Source: an archaeon (GTDB lineage Archaea > Altiarchaeota > Altiarchaeia > JAFGQM01). From it: DNA of 14,477 bases. The position numbers were made by a program, and so were the translations under genes. The stretch is from the NCBI GenBank assembly GCA_029932835.1, contig JAOZPI010000016.1, positions 1 through 14,477 on the forward strand. The letters are read 5' to 3'. Under the pieces are notes generated by a model. The model saw only the letters and a list, made by a program, of their open reading frames with translations. It searched no databases and was not told the DNA's origin. This document shows, piece by piece, positions 5,557-11,803 of the stretch (positions within the stretch are counted from its first letter, which is position 1; the number at the start of each line of letters is the position of its first letter).

Positions 5557-7407
5557 TTACCTCTCCTGTCTTCCAATACTGCCCTGTCTTTCCGTAGCTC
5601 TTTCTATAGCCAAGTTGTGCGCCCTTATATAATACTCAGAGAAATTGTCCCAGTCAGCAAGCTTTGCCGTCTCCTTAGCCTTTATCCTTTTCTCTACCCT
5701 CTCCTCCTTTGAGAGATGAGAATACCAGTACATCAAATCCTTCAAGCTCTTCACCACCTCTTCGTGCCCTCTTCCATCTCTCCTAACTATAAACACGCCC
5801 GGCATTCTCTGCTGGTTGGTATTCTCTGATATGAACTTCCCAAACCCTGCCAAGTCTGTGGTTATAGAGGGGACAGCATATGCCGCTGCTTCCAATGGTG
5901 TATACCCCCACGGTTCATAGTATGATGGAAAAATCCCAAGATCCATACTCGCAAGCATATCATAGTATTCCATATTCAGAAGGCCGTCGCTGACAGAGAC
6001 ACGTGTTGGATACACAATCACCTTCACCCTGTCGTTACTCCTGTTCAATAATCCCTCTGATTTAAGAGAGTTGAAGATTACGTCATTTTTGCCCACTTGT
6101 AGAGCGCATAGCGGGGGTCTCCGATGCTCCGGCTTTTTGAATTTGAGAACCAGCTTTCTCGCATCCCTCAGGAATTCATAGTCAAATACCTCCTGCTTCA
6201 GCTCGTTTTCGTGGACTAGAGACGCAAGCGCCCGTCTCTCCAAGTCAGGCATCCGCTCCTCCAAGAACTCATAGATCTGTTTGTACCGGCTGAGGTTTTC
6301 CAAGACCTCTACGTTGTATTTTCTCACCCCCCTGTCAAACACGAAAAAGAAGACAAAGATGTCTTTGGGATATCCCTCTTCCTTCAGGATCTTGTTCAAC
6401 CATCCGAGGGAATGGATAAACACATCATAGCCCTTTGTATGGAACTCGTATCTTCCAGAGATAAAAAAGAGGAGGGCCTCTTCTGTGTCAACTCCATAAT
6501 ACGGCAGGAAATATGCCTCCAGGAACAGCTTTACCCTCTCCTTGAAGCTTTCGTGGAGGACCAGTACATCTTCTATTGTTGGGTACCTCCCGTTGTTTAT
6601 CCCATTTGGCGTTATCACATCCGCTTTTCTCCCCAGTATATACTCGCACTCCTCACTTGTAATCTCACTTACTGCAGTTACCACGTCTGCCGAATTTGCG
6701 GAGACCCTCTCAAGATGGTGCTCTGTTACCGTTTGATCCCCATAGCCATACTCCCGCCGCTCTCCGACAGTCTTCCCCTCCCTCAGCCTTTTTTTGATTT
6801 CATTTATGAGGTCTTCATTTCCGCTCGCAATCTCCCTCCCCAGCTTTGTGGAATGGGCTGTAGCAACCAGCCCTATGTTAAGGTTTTTCCTTCTTGCATC
6901 CATGAGGAAAATCCCGGGAGATCCGGAGATGTGCTCATGAAAAACCCCTCTCTTGTTTTTAAACCCAGGAGACTTGAGAATCTCTTCCATAAGCATACTG
7001 ATCGCCTTGGACAGGACTATTCTCTTGTTGTATTCTCTCCCACTTTTTTTGCAGTCTATCTTGTATTCTGATACAAGCTGCCTTTTGATGGTCCTCAGTT
7101 CTCTCATATAATCCCTAAAGTCAACCAATATGGTCTTTGGAGTGCTATCTATCAGCCATCTTCCATAATGGCACTGAATATTCTGGCTTTCTAAATAGTT
7201 AAAGGCATCCCTCATCTCAATTGGCACTCCCTCCTCCCTAAAGCTCGCCTTTGCATACCTCGGATAGTAAGGACCTATCATATAATAATTGTCACCATAA
7301 TACCTTATCATATTCCCTGCCTTTGTAGTCAGAACCGTGTGCACACCGCCGATCGGATTGACTACCTCATAGGCACACTCAAAGCAAAAAGAGGCTTCAG
7401 GCTTCAT
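5557..7407 (-). CDS. Glycogen synthase, GT3 (eukaryote-type) family
   Basis: A 616-residue cytosolic GT-B glycosyltransferase that transfers glucose, in this family normally from UDP-glucose, to a growing alpha-1,4-glucan. It matches the animal/fungal GT3 family rather than bacterial GT5 GlgA. It has FECAYEVVNPIGGVHTVL at residues 9-26, ADVVTAVSEIT followed by DVITPNGIN in the middle, SGRYEFHTKGYDVF with R319 and K325 (compare R320/K326 of yeast Gsy2), and FPSYYEPWGYTPLEAA with the Glu pair E498/E506 eight residues apart, as in Gsy2. The C-terminal segment (KLADWDNFSEYYIRA) aligns with the region that carries the glucose-6-phosphate-binding arginine cluster in eukaryotes, but most arginines are absent, so that control is probably missing. 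It is divergent from the GalT-like gene. A TATA-like TTTTTACC lies 29 nt before the ATG. Confidence 0.92.
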   Translation of the reverse strand: MKPEASFCFECAYEVVNPIGGVHTVLTTKAGNMIRYYGDNYYMIGPYYPRYAKASFREEGVPIEMRDAFNYLESQNIQCHYGRWLIDSTPKTILVDFRDYMRELRTIKRQLVSEYKIDCKKSGREYNKRIVLSKAISMLMEEILKSPGFKNKRGVFHEHISGSPGIFLMDARRKNLNIGLVATAHSTKLGREIASGNEDLINEIKKRLREGKTVGERREYGYGDQTVTEHHLERVSANSADVVTAVSEITSEECEYILGRKADVITPNGINNGRYPTIEDVLVLHESFKERVKLFLEAYFLPYYGVDTEEALLFFISGRYEFHTKGYDVFIHSLGWLNKILKEEGYPKDIFVFFFVFDRGVRKYNVEVLENLSRYKQIYEFLEERMPDLERRALASLVHENELKQEVFDYEFLRDARKLVLKFKKPEHRRPPLCALQVGKNDVIFNSLKSEGLLNRSNDRVKVIVYPTRVSVSDGLLNMEYYDMLASMDLGIFPSYYEPWGYTPLEAAAYAVPSITTDLAGFGKFISENTNQQRMPGVFIVRRDGRGHEEVVKSLKDLMYWYSHLSKEERVEKRIKAKETAKLADWDNFSEYYIRAHNLAIERATERQGSIGRQER

Positions 7408-7428
7408 ATTATTATTTAGATCCTCTCT

Positions 7429-7461
7429 GGTAAAAAGGTTTGCATAGGATTGATTTTTATT
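7429..7461. promoter_or_regulatory. Divergent promoters of glycogen synthase and galT-like genes
   Basis: On the minus strand TTTTTACC (7436-7429) begins 29 nt before the synthase ATG at 7407. On the plus strand TTTTTATT (7454-7461) begins 32 nt before the ATG at 7486. The two boxes are back to back in a 78-bp gap and both predict leaderless mRNAs, so the pair may be co-controlled. Confidence 0.55.
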
Positions 7462-7485
7462 TTACAACAAAAAAGCATAGTAACC

Positions 7486-8391
7486 ATGAAGGCTCAAATA
7501 AGGCGAGATTCACTTCTCGGAAGGGTCTCGATAATTGCTGAGGGGAGGAACAAGAGACCACACGAGGATAGCAGGGTGGTTGTGAGGGAAAAGAAGATAT
7601 GCTTCTTTTGTCCTGGAAATGAGGCTTTGACTCCTCCCACAATTTCTCGATTCCCTAGCTCCGGCCAGTGGCAGATCCGCGTCTTTAGAAACAAATTTCC
7701 TGCATTAGAGCCTCCTCTGGGGGATCACGAGATCATAGTTGAAACAGAACACCACGAGAAAAGCCTTGAGGATCTTTCTACAGACCGCATAGTCCATGTT
7801 TTTCAGATGTGGAAGGAAAGAGCGGAGGTCCTCAGCCAAAAGTACAAACATGTTTCAATTTTTAAGAATTTTGGACCAGAGGCCGGTGCCTCTCTCCACC
7901 ACTCCCACTCGCAGATCATAGCCAGCAATTTCACCCCGCCTCTTCTGGGATTGGAAGCGAGCTCGTCACAGAAATACCACCACAGAGAAGGCTCGTGCCC
8001 TTGGTGCGACAAGCTGAAACTGGCGGACTTGGAGGGAAGGGTCGGCCTGACGGATAGCAGAGCAGTTTCAATCACTCCAGAGGCTCCGCGATTCCCATAC
8101 GAGGTGTGGATAGTGCCAAAAAAACATATTCCAACCCTCTCCAATCTAAAAAACCCGGATTTGAGGTCAATGGCTTCTCTCCTCAAGAAGATTCTCCTGC
8201 GTCTTAAGGCCCTCGGTTCGGTTTCCTACAATATGGTGCTGCACTCAGCTCCTCCAGGAGCAGAGGAGTATATGCACTTTCACATAGAAATCCTGCCACG
8301 GATAGGAAAGCACGCGGCCTATGAGCTGGGCGAAGGGGTCTATATAGTTTCAGTCTCTCCAGAAGAGGCTGCGGATTTTTATCAGGGATAG
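7486..8391 (+). CDS. galT: GalT-family hexose-1-phosphate nucleotidylyltransferase
   Basis: A 301-residue HIT-superfamily protein of the galactose-1-phosphate uridylyltransferase family. It has zinc-type Cys pairs at C39/C42 (CFFCPGNE) and C171/C174 (CPWC), the active-site segment GASLHHSHSQIIA with H139-S-H141-S-Q143, where His141 would be the nucleotidylated nucleophile, and a second-half EYMHFHIEILPRI with H264/H266/E268. Classical GalT reads HPHGQ; here it is HSHSQ. The family exchanges UMP between UDP-glucose and galactose-1-phosphate, but some members are NDP-glucose phosphorylases, so the exact substrate is open. The ATG at 7486 is preferred over an ATG at 7450 because the TATA box is 32 nt upstream and the short form starts like the family. 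Its partner is the divergent glycogen synthase. Confidence 0.85.
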   Translation: MKAQIRRDSLLGRVSIIAEGRNKRPHEDSRVVVREKKICFFCPGNEALTPPTISRFPSSGQWQIRVFRNKFPALEPPLGDHEIIVETEHHEKSLEDLSTDRIVHVFQMWKERAEVLSQKYKHVSIFKNFGPEAGASLHHSHSQIIASNFTPPLLGLEASSSQKYHHREGSCPWCDKLKLADLEGRVGLTDSRAVSITPEAPRFPYEVWIVPKKHIPTLSNLKNPDLRSMASLLKKILLRLKALGSVSYNMVLHSAPPGAEEYMHFHIEILPRIGKHAAYELGEGVYIVSVSPEEAADFYQG

Positions 8392-8418
8392 CTCTCGCAA
8401 AGTCCAAGCTGGCAAATA

Positions 8419-8426
8419 TTTTTATT
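8419..8426 (+). promoter_or_regulatory. TATA box of the zinc-ribbon membrane protein gene
   Basis: TTTTTATT with its first T exactly 32 nt before the ATG at 8451, in the 59-bp gap after galT. The gene therefore seems to have its own promoter and a leaderless mRNA rather than being co-transcribed with galT only. Confidence 0.6.
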
Positions 8427-8450
8427 CAGGGAGCCGTTATTATCCTCACA

Positions 8451-9377
8451 ATGGAATACAAGAGAGGTTCCTCCGCCCTTGCTCTGCTTATCGGTATTGT
8501 TGTTTTTATTGTTTTGAACGCTATTCTTGGCCTGTTTACTCCTATTTGTATATCCCTCCCCCCAACTTCAACCTGCTTTACCCTCCAGCAGATGCAGGGA
8601 CTTATGCAGGCTTTTATGCTGTCTGAGGGATACACTCCAGGCAGCTCTCCCTCCACAGGGTTCATGCCAACCGCTCCCCCAACCACACTTTCAGGAGCTC
8701 CTATGCTCCAGTACGACCTCACCCTCTTCTCTGCTCTTGCTGGGTCCTCCCTTATAGCACTTACTCCCCTCTTTCTGCCAGGCTCATTGGGAATAGCGAT
8801 TAGCCCTCTGGGTATAATACTAGCTATTATCCCACCTATTATCGCCGGCTCTTTGGCTGGTATTATAGGTCGCGGGTCTGCAGGAAATGGCTTTAAATTG
8901 GGGGCCTCCTCTGTTCTCCTTGGATACTATGCCTCTCTGGTTATCTTTTTCATCTACTCCCTCGTGTCGTTTGGTTCTCTTATGAGTGGCGGCCTCACCT
9001 CTGACATCCTCTTGCCCTTGTTTGGTGTCATACTAATGATACCTATCATACTCGCAATAGTCGGAGGAGTGGGAGGGGCCATCCTCTCTGCCATTTTAGC
9101 GACTCCAGCCTCATCACAGCCCCAACAACCACAGATAGTAGTCCAGCAGGTCCAGCCTCTCCAGCCTGTCCAGCCTAAGCCACCTGCCTCTCCCTCACAG
9201 TCTTCACCACTTCCGCAACAAGCCTCAGCTGTGCCCCCTTCCCCTACCCCGACTCCACAGAAAACTCCCAAGCCTAGGTCCACTAAAACTGCAAAAATAA
9301 TATGCCCTGCCTGTGGAGCTGAAAACCCGCCGACAAATACCTTTTGTGATTCCTGTGGAACCCGTCTGAAGTCCTAA
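8451..9377 (+). CDS. Multi-spanning membrane protein with Pro/Gln-rich linker and C-terminal zinc ribbon
   Basis: A 308-residue protein I cannot assign to a named family. Hydrophobic segments lie at about residues 8-29, 91-110, 113-137, 147-172 and 181-214, giving about five membrane passes. A Ser/Thr/Pro-rich stretch at 50-85 follows the first helix. Residues 216-281 form a low-complexity Pro/Gln/Ser linker. The last 24 residues are a zinc ribbon with C285-x2-C288 and C299-x2-C302 (CPACGAEN...CDSCGTRL). With five passes the ribbon would be cytoplasmic if the N-terminus is outside. Archaeal membrane proteins with such tethered ribbons are common, but their function is usually unknown. It converges on dut, with 27 bp between stops. 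Confidence 0.8.
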   Translation: MEYKRGSSALALLIGIVVFIVLNAILGLFTPICISLPPTSTCFTLQQMQGLMQAFMLSEGYTPGSSPSTGFMPTAPPTTLSGAPMLQYDLTLFSALAGSSLIALTPLFLPGSLGIAISPLGIILAIIPPIIAGSLAGIIGRGSAGNGFKLGASSVLLGYYASLVIFFIYSLVSFGSLMSGGLTSDILLPLFGVILMIPIILAIVGGVGGAILSAILATPASSQPQQPQIVVQQVQPLQPVQPKPPASPSQSSPLPQQASAVPPSPTPTPQKTPKPRSTKTAKIICPACGAENPPTNTFCDSCGTRLKS

Positions 9378-9404
9378 TCAGATAGGTCAATACCCTTCTT
9401 CCAA

Positions 9405-9893
9405 TCAAACAACTCTCCCTCCCTGGTATCTCCCGTTGTACTTCTCTGTCTCGCCCCTTATCTCTTCAAAAACTATCTGTGCTATCCTGGCTCCCCTCTC
9501 AACACCGAAGTCGTGGGATGATATATTTTTCAGCCCAAATGTCAATCTCCCGTGATACCCAGGATCTACGATGGCGTTGAAGGTAGAAGCCCCACACCTA
9601 AAAACTGAGCTCCTATTCTCTACTCTGGCCATCAGATTTGGTGGAATATTAACAACCTCCATGGTTTCTATCAATATGTACTCCCCTGGTTTGAGGAGCA
9701 CCCTTTCTTCCAAAATCTCTTCCACCTCCGGAAGTTTTCTTTCTTCCCTTCCAATATAACTTGGCCCCACAGTGTTATAAAACCTACCTATCCTTAAATC
9801 ATAACCTGCTCCAGTAAAGCCCTTCTCATCAAAGTTCTCCAGAATTTTGTCCCTTCTTACCAGTTTTTCTATCTCTCCCCTTCCAAGAATCAT
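9405..9893 (-). CDS. dut: dUTPase of the archaeal DCD/DUT family
   Basis: A 162-residue member of the dCTP deaminase/dUTPase superfamily, acting on deoxynucleoside triphosphates in the cytosol. Motifs seen: GAGYDLRIG at 28-36, the phosphate-binding RSS at 94-96, VDPGYHGRL at 109-117, GARIAQIVF, and YNGRYQGG near the end. In true dCTP deaminases a catalytic Glu follows the DPG.xG segment (LEFYN in E. coli, ITLEI in Methanocaldococcus). The corresponding residue here is Gly120 (TFGLKN), so deamination is unlikely and dUTP hydrolysis is the better guess. Similar non-Glu versions exist in Thermococcales. The ATG overlaps the uppS stop by 4 bp (ATGA), so it is probably translated by coupling. Clearing dUTP suits a genome with a family-B polymerase that stalls on uracil. 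Confidence 0.85.
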   Translation of the reverse strand: MILGRGEIEKLVRRDKILENFDEKGFTGAGYDLRIGRFYNTVGPSYIGREERKLPEVEEILEERVLLKPGEYILIETMEVVNIPPNLMARVENRSSVFRCGASTFNAIVDPGYHGRLTFGLKNISSHDFGVERGARIAQIVFEEIRGETEKYNGRYQGGRVV

Positions 9894-10564
9894 CCTCCGT
9901 ACCTTCTCTCCGTTTTGTTAAACATCTTTATAGCATCTAGGAGGTCATCTTTTGTGAATTCTGGAAAGAGTTTTTCTGAGAAGTAGATTTCACTATACGC
10001 TGACTGCCATAGAAGGAAATTGCTGAGGCGTCTCTCGGCGGTTCTTATTATCAGATCTGGTGGCCGTTTTATATCCAAAAATTTCTCTAGACTCTCCTCT
10101 GTAATCTCAATTCCCTCCTCAACAACCCTCCTTACAGCCCGTATTATTTCATCTCTCCCCGAGTAATTTAAGCACAGATTGAGCTGTCTCTTTGCAAAAT
10201 TCTTTGTCTTTTCTTCTATTTCTCTCAGGAGAGACAACAAACTCTTTGGGAACGCAGTCAGGTCTCCCGCAAAGGTTATCTTGACTTCCTGTCTTTCCAC
10301 ATCCCCGGATTTTAAAGCCTCTTCTGCGTACTTCTCATAGAGTGCCGAGAGCTGGTTTATCTCTTCCCTTTTCCTCTTACTCAGATTTTCCTTTGAGAGA
10401 GAATACGCGGTGATCTCCTTAACCCCCATCTCATAGCACCAGTTAATAAAATTCTTAAAGACTTTCAAACCCGCAGAGTGTCCCTCCCACGCCCGCAGTC
10501 CTCTCTTCTTCGCCCACCTCCTATTCCCATCTGGTATTAGTGCGATGTGTCTGGGTATTCTCAT
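9890..10564 (-). CDS. uppS: Cis-prenyltransferase (polyprenyl diphosphate synthase)
   Basis: A 224-residue cis-prenyltransferase that extends an allylic diphosphate with isopentenyl diphosphate to make the long polyprenyl carrier used in archaeal glycan assembly and protein N-glycosylation. It shows IALIPDGNRRWAKK with catalytic Asp12, GH at 28-29, AYSLSKENLSKR at 53-64, and the substrate-binding block ending SNFLLWQSAYSEIYF at 171-185, then ERRYGG at the C-terminus. The usual R-T-x-G-E-x-R loop is one residue short here (R164-T-A-E167-R-R). At 224 residues it is shorter than bacterial UppS, normal for archaeal forms. The ATG at 10564 has TTTTTAAT 32 nt upstream. GGAG also lies very close to the ATG. 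It is the first gene of an uppS-dut unit. Confidence 0.93.
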   Translation of the reverse strand: MRIPRHIALIPDGNRRWAKKRGLRAWEGHSAGLKVFKNFINWCYEMGVKEITAYSLSKENLSKRKREEINQLSALYEKYAEEALKSGDVERQEVKITFAGDLTAFPKSLLSLLREIEEKTKNFAKRQLNLCLNYSGRDEIIRAVRRVVEEGIEITEESLEKFLDIKRPPDLIIRTAERRLSNFLLWQSAYSEIYFSEKLFPEFTKDDLLDAIKMFNKTERRYGG

Positions 10565-10571
10565 TCTCTCC

Positions 10572-10596
10572 TTTTTAATTCCAGAGTAATTAAAAA
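10572..10596. promoter_or_regulatory. Interlocked face-to-face TATA boxes of argG and uppS
   Basis: TTTTTAATT (10572-10580) and AATTAAAAA (10588-10596) are a perfect 9-bp inverted repeat around CCAGAGT, in a 45-bp gap. The right copy, read on the minus strand, is 32 nt from the uppS ATG. The left copy is 38 nt from the argG ATG. Each box lies between the other box and its start site, so the two promoters probably cannot be occupied at once. Confidence 0.5.
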
Positions 10597-10609
10597 TAAT
10601 AAGAAGAAA

Positions 10610-11800
10610 ATGAAAACAATTCTTGCTTATTCTGGAGGGCTGGACACCTCTGTTGCTATAAAATGGTTGCAGGAGAGGTATAACTCAGAGGTCGTTACCC
10701 TGACTCTTGAGCTGGGGCAGGGGGTTGAGGACTTGAAAGCGATAGAGGAAAAGGCAAAAAAACTGGGGGCAGTGGCCACATATTCAATAGACGCTCGTGA
10801 TACCTTTTTTAATGATTACATAACCAAGGCAATAAAGGCTAATGGTTTGTATGAGGGGAAGTACCCTCTTGGAACTGCAATTGGCAGGCCGCTCATTGCA
10901 AAGTATCTGGTTGAGATTGCAGAGAAAGAAGGGGCTGATGCCGTGGCCCATGGATCCACCGGGAAAGGAAACGATCAGGTACGCTTTGATGTCTCTGTCC
11001 GGTCTCTAAATCCCGCTCTCAAGATAATAGCACCCGTTCGGGAGAAGTGGATGCCGAGAGAAGAAGAAATAGAATACGCCAAAAAACATGGGATTCCTGT
11101 GCCTGTAACAAAAAAGAGCCCTTACTCCACTGATGAGAATCTGTGGACTAGAAGTATAGAGGCAGGCCCGCTAGAAGATCCAATGAAAGAACCACCTGAT
11201 GATGCCTTCACCCTTACAACAAATCCAAGCTTGGCGCCAGATGAGCCAGAGTATATAACGATAGGGTTTGAGAAGGGAGTTCCAATTTCACTAAACGGCA
11301 AGAGGATGAAGGGAGTAGAGCTGGTTTCAAGGTTGGTTGAAATTGGGGGAAAGCATGGCGTTGGCAGGATTGACATGATAGAAGACAGACTGGTCGGTAT
11401 AAAGAGCCGGGAGGTGTATGAATGTCCGGCCTCTGTGATCCTTATAGAGGCCCATCGGGATCTGGAATCTCTTGTTTTTACCAGAGAGCAGAGGTTGTTC
11501 AAAGAAATTATAGACTCAAAATGGGCACAGATGACCTATTTTGGGCTGTGGTTTGAGCCATTAATGCAGAATCTCAACGCCTTCATTGATTCAACACAGG
11601 AGGTTGTCAGTGGGACAGTGAGAATGCGTCTCTTCAAGGGCACGGCGGTTGTTGTTGGCCGGGAGTCCCCCTACTCCCTCTATGATGTCGGCTTGGCGAC
11701 CTATGACAAGAGCGACGTGTTTGATCACAAATCTGCCGAGGGTTTCATAAAATTATGGGGGCTTCCATCGGAGATTGTAGCAAAAAGAAGAACCCACTAG
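10610..11800 (+). CDS. argG: Argininosuccinate synthase (ArgG)
   Basis: A 396-residue ATP-pyrophosphatase that joins citrulline and aspartate, with ATP going to AMP and PPi, in the penultimate step of arginine synthesis. The PP-loop SGGLDTS is at residues 8-14, and HGSTGKGNDQVRFD at 114-127 is the family signature that binds citrulline and aspartate. GIPVPVTKKSPYSTDENLW and the C-terminal VSGTVRMRLFKG and SPYSLYD are also typical. Length is normal for the family. I chose ATG 10610 (MKTILAYSGG) because the family starts there; an upstream in-frame ATG at 10547 lies inside the divergent uppS gene. argH is not adjacent. The stop is 3 bp from the convergent polB stop, so the transcripts probably overlap at their 3' ends. 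Confidence 0.97.
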   Translation: MKTILAYSGGLDTSVAIKWLQERYNSEVVTLTLELGQGVEDLKAIEEKAKKLGAVATYSIDARDTFFNDYITKAIKANGLYEGKYPLGTAIGRPLIAKYLVEIAEKEGADAVAHGSTGKGNDQVRFDVSVRSLNPALKIIAPVREKWMPREEEIEYAKKHGIPVPVTKKSPYSTDENLWTRSIEAGPLEDPMKEPPDDAFTLTTNPSLAPDEPEYITIGFEKGVPISLNGKRMKGVELVSRLVEIGGKHGVGRIDMIEDRLVGIKSREVYECPASVILIEAHRDLESLVFTREQRLFKEIIDSKWAQMTYFGLWFEPLMQNLNAFIDSTQEVVSGTVRMRLFKGTAVVVGRESPYSLYDVGLATYDKSDVFDHKSAEGFIKLWGLPSEIVAKRRTH

Positions 11801-11803
11801 GGT

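Noticed and set aside
6412..7071. 219-codon open frame on the plus strand
   Set aside because: It lies wholly inside the glycogen synthase gene on the other strand, has no promoter box at the usual spacing, and its product looks like a shadow translation.
10547..10609. 21-residue N-terminal extension of ArgG
   Set aside because: The upstream ATG lies inside uppS, and ArgG proteins start a few residues before the SGGLDTS loop, as given by ATG 10610.
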